43,241 bases of DNA. It comes from Hyphomicrobiales bacterium. Its GTDB lineage: Bacteria; Pseudomonadota; Alphaproteobacteria; Rhizobiales; Beijerinckiaceae. The stretch covers positions 1 to 43,241 of the forward strand of contig SEEM01000041.1 of the NCBI GenBank assembly GCA_004144595.1, read 5' to 3'. The notes under the pieces are model-generated. The model was given only the letters and a program-made list of their open reading frames with translations. It was not told the origin of the DNA and did no database searches. Of this stretch, positions 1 to 8,371 are shown in pieces. The translations under genes and the position numbers were made by a program. Within the stretch, counting starts at the first letter, position 1. Each line of letters starts with the position of its first letter.

Positions 1-31
1 ACCTGCTTCCAACCCTCGATTCGAGGCGCCG

Positions 32-820
32 ATGTGCCGCTTCCTCGCTTATTCCGGCGTCCCCGTCTTTCTCGAGGACTTCGTCGCCTCGCCCTGCCAT
101 TCGCTGATCCACCAGTCCCTCCATGCCGAGGAGGCCAAGACCGGCACCAATGGCGACGGCTTCGGCGTCGGCTGGTATGGCGAGCGGCCCGAGCCCGGGC
201 AGTATCGCGAGGTGCGTCCCGCCTGGTCCGACGAGAACCTGCTCTCGATCGCCAGGCAGGTGCGCTCGCATCTGTTCTTCGCCCATGTGCGCGCCGCGAC
301 CGGCACCGCCACCACGCGCGCGAACTGCCACCCCTTCTCCCATGGCCGCTATCTCTTCATGCATAACGGCCAGATCGGCGGCTATGGCACGATCCGGCGG
401 CGGCTGGAGGCGCTGATCCCTGACACGCTCTATGGCGTCCGCGCCGGCACGACCGACTCCGAGGCACTGTTCCTGCTGACGCTCGCCCATCTGGCGGAGG
501 GCATGGCGCCGGGCCAGGCGCTCGCCGCTGCGATTGCCGATGCGCTCTCGCTGATGGAGCAGGCCGGCATCCGCGAGCCCCTGCGCTGCGCCGCCGCGCT
601 GGCCGATGGCGACAGCATCCATGCGATCCGCTGGTCATCCGACGCCAAGCCGCCGAGTCTCTATGTCTGCGAACGGCCCGACAGCGTCGTCGTCGCCTCC
701 GAGCCGGTCGATGCCGCGCGCGAATGCTGGCAGGCCCTGCCCTGCAACACGCTGGTCACCGTGCACGGCGTCGGCGTGACGTTCTCGCCCTTCGAGATCG
801 CGCTGAAGCAGGCAGCCTGA
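32..820 (+). CDS. Class II glutamine amidotransferase (YafJ/EgtC-like)
   Basis: A 262-residue protein that begins Met-Cys-Arg-Phe. In this N-terminal-nucleophile family Cys2 is the nucleophile once the initiator Met is removed, and it releases ammonia from glutamine. The usual glutamine-site motifs follow: a GTNGDGFGVGW-like segment near residues 38-48, an AHVRAAT segment near 88 and FMHNGQI near 109-115. Length fits the single-domain YafJ group, and no synthetase partner domain is fused. The acceptor of the ammonia is unknown. EgtC of ergothioneine synthesis is related, but no other egt gene is present here, so I do not assign that role. It stands alone, with 143 bp before the next gene. Confidence 0.9.
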   Translation: MCRFLAYSGVPVFLEDFVASPCHSLIHQSLHAEEAKTGTNGDGFGVGWYGERPEPGQYREVRPAWSDENLLSIARQVRSHLFFAHVRAATGTATTRANCHPFSHGRYLFMHNGQIGGYGTIRRRLEALIPDTLYGVRAGTTDSEALFLLTLAHLAEGMAPGQALAAAIADALSLMEQAGIREPLRCAAALADGDSIHAIRWSSDAKPPSLYVCERPDSVVVASEPVDAARECWQALPCNTLVTVHGVGVTFSPFEIALKQAA

Positions 821-963
821 GCCGGCCGCGGCCCGTTCGCTTCAAGTCGCCACCCGGCAGGACAGCCATGCGCGCCACGCCCTGACATGCCGCCGGTTGC
901 CTTCCTACGTCGAAGGCCTAGCCTTGCCCTTCGGCGAGGCTCTCTCCGCGAAAGGCATGGGCG

Positions 964-2619
964 ATGAAGAAGGGTTCCGATCTTCTGGTCGAGGCGCTTG
1001 AGAACGAGGGCGTCGATCGCATCTTCGGCGTTCCCGGCGAGGAAAATCTCGACGTCGTCGAATCCCTGCGCAAATCGAAGATCGAGCTGGTGCTGACGCG
1101 GCACGAGCAGGCCGCAGCCTTCATGGCCGCGACGCATGGGCGCCTGACCGGCCGTCCCGGCGTCTGCATCGCGACGCTCGGCCCCGGCGCGCTGAATTTC
1201 TCGACCGGCGCTGCCTATGCCCATCTCGGCGCGATGCCGATGATCCTGCTCACAGGGCAGAAGGCGATCATGACCGCCAAGCAGGCGCGCTTCCAGATCG
1301 TCGATGTCGTCGCTTCGATGAAGCCCTTGACCAAGATGACGCGCCAGATCGTCAGCCCTGCCAGCATCCCCTCGGTGGTGCGCGACGCCTTCCGCGTCGC
1401 GATGGAGGAGCGGCCCGGCCCGGTCCATCTCGAACTGCCCGAGGATATCGCGGCCGAAGAGGTCGAGGATATTCCCGCCATCCCGGTCCACCCGCTCGAC
1501 CGGCCGGTCGCACCGGCTGGGGCGATCGACCGCGCCGCAGCGATGATCCTCGCGGCCAAGCGCCCGCTGGTGATGATCGGTGCCGCCGGAAACCGGCCGC
1601 GCCTGGTCGAGCCGCTCTCGGCCGCGGTGCGCCGCATCGGCCTGCCCTTCTTCAACACCCAGATGGGCAAGGGCGCCGTCACCGGCGGCTCGAACCTCTA
1701 TCTGGGAACCGCCGCCCTCTCCGAAGGCGACTATGTCCATGAGGCGGTTGCAGCTGCCGACCTGATCATCGCGGTCGGCCACGACACGATCGAGAAGCCG
1801 CCCTTCCTGATGCGTCATGCCGGTGGACCGAAGGTGATCCATCTCGGCTTCCAGTCGGCCAGTGTAGAGCAGGTCTACCACCCCGATGCCGAGGTGATCG
1901 GCGATATCGGCGTGACCATGACGGGGCTCGCCGACCGGCTGGAAGGCAAGCTGCCCGAGCAGAGGCAGACGCTGGAACTGCGCCAGAAGATCCTGGCGAA
2001 GATCAATGCCCGCGCCGAGGAGGACCGCTTCCCGGTGACGCCACAGCGGCTCGTCCATGATGTGCGCGCAGTGATGCCGGAGGACGGCATCGTCTGCCTC
2101 GATAACGGCATGTACAAGATCTGGTTCGCGCGGAACTACCGCACCCATGTCGCGAACACGCTGTTGCTGGACAATGCGCTGGCGACCATGGGCGCAGGTC
2201 TCCCCTCGGCGATGATGGCGGCGATGCTGCATCCCGAGCGGCGCGTCATGGCCGTCTGCGGCGATGGCGGCTTCATGATGAACTCGCAGGAGATGGAGAC
2301 GGCGGTCCGGCTTGGGCTCAATCTCGTCGTGCTCGTCCTCAACGACGGCGCCTATGGCATGATCCGCTGGAAGCAGGCGGTCGACAAGTTCCCGGATTAC
2401 GGCATGACCTTCGGCAATCCCGATTTCGTGCGCTATGCCGAGGCCTATGGCGCCAAGGGCTCGCGCGTGACCTCAGCCGAGGCGCTGGTGCCGACGCTGG
2501 AAGCCGCCTTCAAGGGCGGCGGCGTCCATCTCGTCGATTGCCCGATCGACTATTCCGAGAACACCCGCGTCCTCGTCGAGGAACTCAGGAACAAGGTGCC
2601 GGACGTCGATCTCGCCTGA
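964..2619 (+). CDS. Acetolactate-synthase-like ThDP-dependent enzyme, large subunit
   Basis: A 551-residue three-domain thiamine-diphosphate enzyme. The N-terminal Pyr domain has the catalytic Glu48 (RHEQAAAF), followed by a central Rossmann-like domain. The C-terminal PP domain carries the ThDP/Mg motif, from the GDGG at about 433-436 (D434) to the LNDGAYGMI stretch near 460. A purine-rich AAAGG lies about 7 bases before the ATG. No regulatory small subunit (ilvN) follows; instead an aldehyde dehydrogenase begins 35 bp later, so this is more likely a catabolic or specialised member than the isoleucine/valine IlvB. Conversion of 2-oxoacids to acetolactate is the family activity. The true substrate, and whether its product feeds the dehydrogenase, are not known. 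Confidence 0.85.
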   Translation: MKKGSDLLVEALENEGVDRIFGVPGEENLDVVESLRKSKIELVLTRHEQAAAFMAATHGRLTGRPGVCIATLGPGALNFSTGAAYAHLGAMPMILLTGQKAIMTAKQARFQIVDVVASMKPLTKMTRQIVSPASIPSVVRDAFRVAMEERPGPVHLELPEDIAAEEVEDIPAIPVHPLDRPVAPAGAIDRAAAMILAAKRPLVMIGAAGNRPRLVEPLSAAVRRIGLPFFNTQMGKGAVTGGSNLYLGTAALSEGDYVHEAVAAADLIIAVGHDTIEKPPFLMRHAGGPKVIHLGFQSASVEQVYHPDAEVIGDIGVTMTGLADRLEGKLPEQRQTLELRQKILAKINARAEEDRFPVTPQRLVHDVRAVMPEDGIVCLDNGMYKIWFARNYRTHVANTLLLDNALATMGAGLPSAMMAAMLHPERRVMAVCGDGGFMMNSQEMETAVRLGLNLVVLVLNDGAYGMIRWKQAVDKFPDYGMTFGNPDFVRYAEAYGAKGSRVTSAEALVPTLEAAFKGGGVHLVDCPIDYSENTRVLVEELRNKVPDVDLA

Positions 2620-2654
2620 TCCTCGGCACTCCAAGCGAATTCAAGGAGACGACC

Positions 2655-3998
2655 ATGCTCCAGGTTGTGCAAGCCTATGACCGCGCCCCGATCACCGAGA
2701 TCGAGACCGACGACGCGGCCGCGCTCGAACGCAAGCTGCAGGCGGCCCAGGCCGTTTTTAAGGATCGCGACAACTGGCTGAAGCCGCATCAGCGCATCGC
2801 GATCCTGCGCAAGCTCGCGGGCCTGCTCGAAGCCCGGCGCGACCATTTTGCCATGCAGATCGCGCGCGAGGGCGGCAAGCCGTTGCCGGACGCGATCGTC
2901 GAGGCGAACCGTGCGGTCGACGGCGTCTACATCCCGATGGGGCTCTCAGCCGCTGCCGCCGATCGCTGGGCCTTCACCACCAAGGAGCCGATCGGCATCG
3001 TCGCGGCGATCTCGGCCTTCAACCACCCGCTCAACCTGATCGTCCATCAGGTCGCGCCCGCGATCGCGGTCGGCTGTCCGGTCATCGTCAAGCCCGCAGG
3101 CACGACGCCGCTCTCCTGCATCGATTTCGTCAAGCTGGTCCACGAGGCCGGGCTGCCGGAAGCCTGGTGCCAGACATTCGTGCCGGAGGAGACCGCACTG
3201 GCGGAGAAGTTCGCGACCGACCCTCGCATTGCCTTCCTCAGCTTCATCGGCTCGGCCAAGGTCGGCTGGTACCTGCATTCCAAGCTCGCCCATGGCGCCC
3301 GCTCGGCGCTTGAGCATGGCGGCGTCGCCCCGGCCATCGTCGACAGGAGCGCGGATCTCGCGGGGATCATCGAGCCGATCGTGAAGGGCGGCTACTACCA
3401 TGCCGGCCAGGTCTGCGTGTCGACGCAGCGGATCTATGTCCATGACGCGATCATCAACGATTTCACCGAGCGACTGGTGGCGCGGGTGAAGACGCTGCGC
3501 ACCGGCGATCCGACGCTGAAGGACACCGAAGTCGGCCCGCTGATCATCCCGAAGGAGGCCGACCGCGTCGCCTCCTGGATCGACGAGGCGATCAAGGGCG
3601 GCGCCCGGCTCGCCACCGGCGGCAAGCGCCTGTCGGAGACGACGCTGGAGCCGACGGTGCTGATCGATCCCGATCCGGAAGCGCGCATCTCCAGCGAGGA
3701 GGTGTTCGGCCCGGTCGTCGCGATCTACCGCTACAGCAAGCTCGACGACGCCATCGCACGGGCGAATTCGCTGCCAGTCGCCTTCCAGGCAAGTATCTTC
3801 TCGCAGGATATCGACGTGGCGATGCGGGCGGCGAACCGCCTCGATGCTTCGGCCGTGATGGTCAACGATCCCACGACCTTCCGCACCGACTGGATGCCTT
3901 TCGCCGGGCGGCGCGTTTCCGGCTACGGCACCGGCGGCATCCCCTACACCATGCGCGACATGACGCAGGAGAAGATGATCCTGCTCAAGCGGCCTTGA
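2655..3998 (+). CDS. Aldehyde dehydrogenase family protein
   Basis: A 447-residue NAD(P)-dependent aldehyde dehydrogenase. The general-base Glu220 sits in an LEHGGVAP version of the usual LELGGKSP motif, and the nucleophile Cys254 is in GQVCVSTQR, with the expected 34-residue spacing. A coenzyme-fold segment (SAFNHPLNL) is near residue 120, and EEVFGPVV is near 350. The start at 2655 is set by AAGGAGA at 2643-2649; a longer in-frame opening runs back into the preceding gene and is not credible. It lies 35 bp after the ThDP enzyme and is probably cotranscribed with it. Substrate unknown. A palindromic repeat follows. Confidence 0.9.
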   Translation: MLQVVQAYDRAPITEIETDDAAALERKLQAAQAVFKDRDNWLKPHQRIAILRKLAGLLEARRDHFAMQIAREGGKPLPDAIVEANRAVDGVYIPMGLSAAAADRWAFTTKEPIGIVAAISAFNHPLNLIVHQVAPAIAVGCPVIVKPAGTTPLSCIDFVKLVHEAGLPEAWCQTFVPEETALAEKFATDPRIAFLSFIGSAKVGWYLHSKLAHGARSALEHGGVAPAIVDRSADLAGIIEPIVKGGYYHAGQVCVSTQRIYVHDAIINDFTERLVARVKTLRTGDPTLKDTEVGPLIIPKEADRVASWIDEAIKGGARLATGGKRLSETTLEPTVLIDPDPEARISSEEVFGPVVAIYRYSKLDDAIARANSLPVAFQASIFSQDIDVAMRAANRLDASAVMVNDPTTFRTDWMPFAGRRVSGYGTGGIPYTMRDMTQEKMILLKRP

Positions 3999-4016
3999 GG
4001 ACGCGGCTTTTCCGTC

Positions 4017-4081
4017 ATGGTCGGGCTTATCCCGACCATCCACGTCTTCTTTCACGCACTGCGACCACCAAGACGTGGATG
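4017..4081. repeat. Dispersed palindromic element (double hairpin)
   Basis: Two inverted repeats share an edge. ATGGTCGGG (4017-4025) pairs with CCCGACCAT (4031-4039) around CTTAT. CATCCACGTCTT (4037-4048) pairs exactly with AAGACGTGGATG (4070-4081). The sequence resembles a short intergenic repeat I recall as widespread in Rhizobiales, whose reverse strand reads as a spurious RDKPDHDG-type peptide. It lies just after the aldehyde dehydrogenase stop and could also act as a transcript end, although there is no T-run. Only one copy is seen in this window. Confidence 0.7.
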
Positions 4082-4157
4082 CTCACCACAAGAGCGAGCA
4101 TCACGAGAAGACCCGTATGGGCGATGCTCTCGCAAGTATCCGGAGCATTCTCAATAA

Positions 4158-4174
4158 TTTACGATCATTCTAAA
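4158..4174. promoter_or_regulatory. Candidate ICE (Irr-type) box before the iron-uptake operon
   Basis: The 17-base near-palindrome TTTACGATCATTCTAAA lies in an AT-rich patch that stands out from its GC-rich surroundings. Against the iron-control-element consensus as I recall it (TTTAGAA-N3-TTCTAAA), the right arm matches 7/7 and the left arm 5/7. It is about 100 bp before the FTR1 permease start and 14 bp before a TTGACC that could be a -35 element. Irr is the usual iron regulator that binds such sites in Rhizobiales. The position upstream of a -35 would suit an activator; that is an inference. Confidence 0.45.
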
Positions 4175-4188
4175 CTCCCCGGATTGGG

Positions 4189-4217
4189 TTGACCCCTGCG
4201 CTTCGGCTGCCTAGGCA
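4189..4217 (+). promoter_or_regulatory. Possible promoter of the efe operon
   Basis: TTGACC at 4189-4194 matches 5/6 of the -35 consensus. Seventeen bases later TAGGCA (4212-4217) is a poor -10. Placement between the ICE-like box and the permease start is sensible, but the -10 match is weak, so this is only a candidate. Confidence 0.25.
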
Positions 4218-4274
4218 CTGGCTGTCGGCGCCGCGAATAGCCTGATCGCGACGCGCAACCGGGCCGGGTTCGCC

Positions 4275-6107
4275 GTGATCGTACCGTTTCTCATCATGCT
4301 GCGCGAAGGCATCGAGGCCGCGCTGATCGTCGGCATTGTCGCGAGCTATCTGGTCAGGAGCGGGCGGCGCGAATGGCTGCCTGCGCTCTGGATCGGTGTC
4401 GGCCTCGCCTGCGCCGTCAGCCTCGCGGCGGGAGCGGCGCTCGACGTCGTCGTCGGCGAGTTGCCCCAGCGCGGACAGGAACTGTTCGAGGCCGTCATCG
4501 GCCTGATCGCGGCGGCGATGCTGACATCGATGGTGTTCTGGATGCGCAAGGCGGCGCGCTCGATCAAGGGGGAGCTTCAGGCCGGCGTCGATGCGGCGCT
4601 TTCCGGGGCGCATCAGGGGCTCGCGCTGGTGGGGCTAGCCTTCCTCGCCGTGGTGCGCGAGGGACTGGAATCCGTCTTCTTCCTGCTCGCCATCTTCCAG
4701 CAGAGCAGCGGCTGGGCTGCGGCCCTCGGCGCGGGCCTCGGCGTCGGTTTGGCGGGTGTCATCGGCTACGCCATCTATGCGCTCGGGGTGAAGCTCAACC
4801 TGCGCAGCTTCTTTCGCTGGACCGGCATCCTGATCTTGTTCGTCGCGGCTGGGCTGGTTGCGAACGCCGTACGCTCCCTGCACGAGGCCGGACTCTGGAA
4901 CCATCTCCAGCAGAGCGTCTACGACCTCGGCACGGTGCTGCCGGCCGACAGCGCGCCGGGCGCCATCCTCGCCGGCTTCTTCGGCTATCAGGAACGAGCG
5001 ACGCTTGGCGAGGTCCTCGCCTATCTCGCCTTCCTCGTCCCGATGCTCGGCCTGTTCCTGCTTGGCGGGCGGCGTGAGCAGACCGTAGCGGCGCCCCGTC
5101 CCGATACGCGGCGCTCTCCGCGCCTGAAGCTTGCGGGCATCGCCACGCTGCTGCTGGCGTTTGGTGGCGTCAGTGCCTTCATCTATGCCGCCGGCAGTGG
5201 CGCGCGACGGGTGGCCCAAGCCAGCACGAGCGATATCGCCATCGCGATCACCGACCGGACCTGCCAACCGGCGATGCTGACGATCCCCGCCGGCAAGGTC
5301 AGCTTCGTCGTGAGCAATCGCGGCGAGCGCGTGCTCGAATGGGAGATCCTCGACGGGGTCATGGTGCTGGAGGAGCGCGAGAACATCGCGCCCGGTCAGT
5401 CGCGGCGGCTGACGACGCAGCTTCATCCCGGCGAATATGCCATCACCTGCGGATTGCTCAGCGCCCCGCGCGGCCGCCTGATCGTGCAGGCTTCGGCGGC
5501 GCAGCCGCGCCCGGCCCTGACGCTGATGGACATGGTTGGCCCCGCCGCCGAATACCGTGCTTTCCTGAGCGAGCGTTCGGCCGCCCTGGAGACCGCGCTG
5601 GACGCGCTGGAAGAGCCGGAGGGCCGCGGCGACGCTCAGGCTGCGGCCAAACTGCGCAGGGACGCCGTCGCCCTTCTCTACGGCCTGCGCCCCGCGACGG
5701 CGGGCGACGCCGAACTCGAAACCCTCTACGGGAAGGTGCGCGGGGCGCTCACCGCCGATGCGCCGGCAACCGCCTACGAGGTCCGGCGGGCTGCCGCGAC
5801 CCTCCGCGCCGCGCTCGCCCAGCGCACCACCCTGCCCGATACGATGCTGGCGGGAGCGATCAGTCTCCTGTCGCCTCCCGACGGCGAAGCCACCTCGCCC
5901 GAGGAGGTCGCTGCCGCGCGCGATATCGCCAAGCTGCTGCTGCCGCTGACGGCGCGCGTCGACCCCGCGGTGGCGGGGCGCGTCCGGGCCGATCTCGTGG
6001 CCCTGCCCGAGGATGCCAAGCCGGGCGGGGCGCTGCGGGCGCTGGCCGAGGACCTCGCGGTCATGCGCAAGGCGCTCGCTTTGCCCGAAGCGGGACGCAA
6101 GTCATGA
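4275..6107 (+). CDS. efeU: FTR1-family iron permease fused to cupredoxin and M75-like domains (EfeU-EfeO-like)
   Basis: A 610-residue protein starting at GTG; this start aligns exactly with the N-terminus of E. coli EfeU as I recall it (VPFLIMxREGxEAALIV). Residues 1-265 are the seven-helix FTR1 permease, with both iron-binding REGxE motifs: R10-E11-G-I-E14 and R128-E129-G-L-E132. An extra helix near 285-305 leads to a periplasmic cupredoxin-like domain at about 315-405 (C330, C392). Residues 418-610 resemble a shortened EfeO/M75 domain. They share the opening MVGPAAEYRAF ([11 protein letters not shown] in the M75 gene downstream), plus two C-terminal blocks near 540-570 and 585-600, but the HxxE metal motif is absent. 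Role: iron import across the inner membrane. It overlaps the peroxidase gene by ATGA. Confidence 0.88.
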   Translation: MIVPFLIMLREGIEAALIVGIVASYLVRSGRREWLPALWIGVGLACAVSLAAGAALDVVVGELPQRGQELFEAVIGLIAAAMLTSMVFWMRKAARSIKGELQAGVDAALSGAHQGLALVGLAFLAVVREGLESVFFLLAIFQQSSGWAAALGAGLGVGLAGVIGYAIYALGVKLNLRSFFRWTGILILFVAAGLVANAVRSLHEAGLWNHLQQSVYDLGTVLPADSAPGAILAGFFGYQERATLGEVLAYLAFLVPMLGLFLLGGRREQTVAAPRPDTRRSPRLKLAGIATLLLAFGGVSAFIYAAGSGARRVAQASTSDIAIAITDRTCQPAMLTIPAGKVSFVVSNRGERVLEWEILDGVMVLEERENIAPGQSRRLTTQLHPGEYAITCGLLSAPRGRLIVQASAAQPRPALTLMDMVGPAAEYRAFLSERSAALETALDALEEPEGRGDAQAAAKLRRDAVALLYGLRPATAGDAELETLYGKVRGALTADAPATAYEVRRAAATLRAALAQRTTLPDTMLAGAISLLSPPDGEATSPEEVAAARDIAKLLLPLTARVDPAVAGRVRADLVALPEDAKPGGALRALAEDLAVMRKALALPEAGRKS

Positions 6108-7438
6108 CCAAGCCGGCCCAACCCTTCGCACCCTCGCGCCGCTCGCTCCTGACCGGCGGTGCAATGGCCCTCGGCGCCAGCTCGCTGGCACAGGCTGCGA
6201 GCGAACCGCTCCAGAACCCGGCCGCAGCGCCGGACAGCGACACAACCGCCCGGCGCCAACCGTTCCACGGCACCTATCAGTCCGGCATCGTCACCCCGCG
6301 CCCGGCTACGGGTCTCGTCGCCGCCTTCGATATCACCGCGACCTCGCTCGACGAACTCGAACGGCTGTTCCGTTTGCTCAGCGAGCGCATCGCCTTCCTG
6401 ATGCAGGGCGGACCGGCGCCGACCGCCGATCCGGGCTTCCCGCCACCCGATAGCGGCATGCTCGGCCCCGTCATCGCGCCGGACAACCTCACCGTCACCG
6501 TCGCGCTCGGCGCGTCGCTCTTCGACGAACGTTTCGGCCTCGGACCGCTCAAGCCGCGGCATCTCCAGCGGATGAAACGCTTCCGCAACGACGCGCTCGA
6601 CGGCGCGCTCTGCCATGGCGACCTGCTGCTGCAATTCTGCGCCAATACTGCCGATACCAATATCCACGCGCTGCGCGATATCCTGAAGAACGCGCCCGAT
6701 CTCCTGCTGCTGCGCTGGAAGCAGGAAGGGACGGTGCCGGTTCGCCAGTCCAAATCGACCGATGCCAGACCGGGAGAGCCGGCGGAAAGCGCCCGCAACC
6801 TGCTCGGCTTCCGCGACGGCACCGCCAATCCCGATGCGGCGAACAAGGCGCTGATGGATCATCTCGTCTGGGTGCAATCCGGCCCCAGTGAGCCGGGCTG
6901 GGCCGTAAATGGCAGCTATCAGGTCGTCAGGATCATCCGGAACTTCGTCGAGCGCTGGGACCGCACGCCGCTTGGCGAGCAGGAAGCGATCATGGGCCGC
7001 GAGAAGGCAAGCGGCGCGCCCTTCGGCGGCAGGCGCGAATATGACGAGCCCAATTATGCCGACGATCCCGAGGGCAAGCGCACGAGGCTCGAAGCCCATA
7101 TCAGGCTGGCCAACCCGCGCCGCCCGGAGACCGAGGGCAGCCGGATGCTGCGCCGGCCGTTCAACTATTCCAACGGCGTCACCCGCGCCGGCCAGCTCGA
7201 CATGGGGCTGCTCTTCATCTGCTTCCAGCAGGATCTCGAGCGCAGCTTCATCGCCGTGCAGAAGCGGCTCGATGGCGAGCCGCTGGAGGAATACATCAAG
7301 CCCGTCGGCGGCGGCTATTTCTTTGCCCTGCCCGGCGTGGCGGATGCCGGCAGCTATCTCGGCGCCGGCCTGATCCGGGCCGCGCGCGGCATCGCTCCGG
7401 CCTCGACGACCCTTTCCCCCCGCAAGACAGGAGATTGA
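6104..7438 (+). CDS. efeB: Deferrochelatase/DyP-type peroxidase, Tat-exported
   Basis: A 444-residue haem peroxidase of the EfeB type. It starts within the stop of the permease (ATGA overlap, start 6104), so translation is likely coupled. The N-terminus has a twin-arginine signal: SRRSLLTGG with R12-R13, a hydrophobic stretch, then an Ala-rich cleavage region near 30. The DyP signature GFRDGTAN contains the catalytic Asp238. EfeB homologues act in the periplasm, oxidising ferrous iron and, by some reports, taking iron from haem while leaving the porphyrin intact. Its place between permease and M75 protein supports a role in the same uptake system. Length is normal for the family. Confidence 0.93.
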   Translation: MTKPAQPFAPSRRSLLTGGAMALGASSLAQAASEPLQNPAAAPDSDTTARRQPFHGTYQSGIVTPRPATGLVAAFDITATSLDELERLFRLLSERIAFLMQGGPAPTADPGFPPPDSGMLGPVIAPDNLTVTVALGASLFDERFGLGPLKPRHLQRMKRFRNDALDGALCHGDLLLQFCANTADTNIHALRDILKNAPDLLLLRWKQEGTVPVRQSKSTDARPGEPAESARNLLGFRDGTANPDAANKALMDHLVWVQSGPSEPGWAVNGSYQVVRIIRNFVERWDRTPLGEQEAIMGREKASGAPFGGRREYDEPNYADDPEGKRTRLEAHIRLANPRRPETEGSRMLRRPFNYSNGVTRAGQLDMGLLFICFQQDLERSFIAVQKRLDGEPLEEYIKPVGGGYFFALPGVADAGSYLGAGLIRAARGIAPASTTLSPRKTGD

Positions 7439-7439
7439 C

Positions 7440-8264
7440 ATGCGCTTGCGTTTCGCAGGGCTGGCCGGTGCCGGCCTGATCGCCGTGATGACCGCCGGAT
7501 CGGCGTTGGCCGCTTCGCCGCTCGACCTCGTGGCGCCGGTCGCCGCGTACAAGCTCTACGTCTCCCAGGGCGTCGACCAACTGGTGAAGGACACCAAGCT
7601 TTTCACCGATGCGGTCAAGGCCGGCGACATCGCCAAGGCCCGAGCGCTGTATGCGCCGACCCGGGTCTCCTACGAGAAAATCGAGCCGGTCGCCGAGCTT
7701 TTCAGCGATCTCGACGGCAAGATCGATTCCCGCGCCGACGACCATGAAAAGAAGGAAGAGGATCCGGAATTCACCGGCTTCCACCGCATCGAATACGGGC
7801 TCTTCGCCAAGAACAGCACCGAGGGGCTTGCTTCCTTCGCCGACGGCCTGCTCGCCGACGTCACCGAATTGCAGGGCCGCATCAAGGGCCTGACAGTTCC
7901 GCCGGACAAGATGGTCGGCGGCGCGGCAGCGCTGATCGAGGAGGTCGCGGCCACCAAGATCTCCGGCGAGGAGGACCGTTACAGCCATACCGACCTCTGG
8001 GACTTCCAGGCCAATGTCGACGGCGCCAAGACCATCGTCGATCTGCTGCGCCCGCTCGTCGTCAAGGAAGACAAGGCGCTGGCCGGCAGGATCGACGCCA
8101 ATTTCGCGACCGTCGACACGACGCTGGCGAAGTACAAGCTCAAGGACGGCGGCTTCGAGACCTATGACAAGCTGAGCGAAGCCGACCGCAAGGCGCTCGC
8201 CGCGATGATCACGACGCTGGCGGAGGACCTCTCCAAGCTGCGCGGCGTGCTCGGCCTCGGCTGA
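7440..8264 (+). CDS. efeO: Imelysin/M75-family iron-uptake protein (EfeO/EfeM-type, no cupredoxin)
   Basis: A 274-residue exported protein with a Sec signal peptide (about residues 1-24, ending ALA-A). The mature part is a single M75/imelysin domain with the conserved HxxE motif at H115-R-I-E118 ([10 protein letters not shown]). E. coli EfeO has an N-terminal cupredoxin before this domain; here there is none, as in the short EfeM form, and a cupredoxin is instead attached to the permease two genes upstream. AGGAGA at 7429-7434 precedes the ATG, one base after the peroxidase stop. Role: periplasmic iron-binding partner of the permease. It is the last gene of the operon. Confidence 0.9.
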   Translation: MRLRFAGLAGAGLIAVMTAGSALAASPLDLVAPVAAYKLYVSQGVDQLVKDTKLFTDAVKAGDIAKARALYAPTRVSYEKIEPVAELFSDLDGKIDSRADDHEKKEEDPEFTGFHRIEYGLFAKNSTEGLASFADGLLADVTELQGRIKGLTVPPDKMVGGAAALIEEVAATKISGEEDRYSHTDLWDFQANVDGAKTIVDLLRPLVVKEDKALAGRIDANFATVDTTLAKYKLKDGGFETYDKLSEADRKALAAMITTLAEDLSKLRGVLGLG

Positions 8265-8306
8265 CGTCAACCGGTTACGCCAGTGCAGCCCTCGACAGGC
8301 AGGGGC

Positions 8307-8330
8307 CGATGCGCCATGGACGGCGCATCG
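8307..8330. terminator. Hairpin after the efe operon
   Basis: CGATGCGCC (8307-8315) and GGCGCATCG (8322-8330) form a 9-bp GC-rich stem with a 6-base loop, 42 bp after the M75 gene stop. There is no T-run, so intrinsic termination is doubtful. It may pause transcription or be a small repeat. Confidence 0.35.
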
Positions 8331-8371
8331 GCGCGTGACGCCCATCGAAATCCCCTGAACGGACCGCCAGC

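Noticed and set aside
661..2232. Long open frame (523 codons) antisense to the amidotransferase and ThDP genes
   Set aside because: It mirrors the codon pattern of clear genes on the plus strand, is His/Arg/Asp-rich and has no domain. This is a common effect of high GC.
2946..4055. Open frame starting in the intergenic palindrome and running antisense to the aldehyde dehydrogenase
   Set aside because: Its first residues are the known spurious peptide of a dispersed repeat and the rest is a shadow.
5339..6103. N-terminal extension of the EfeB frame
   Set aside because: It lies inside the permease gene, and the Tat signal begins at 6104.
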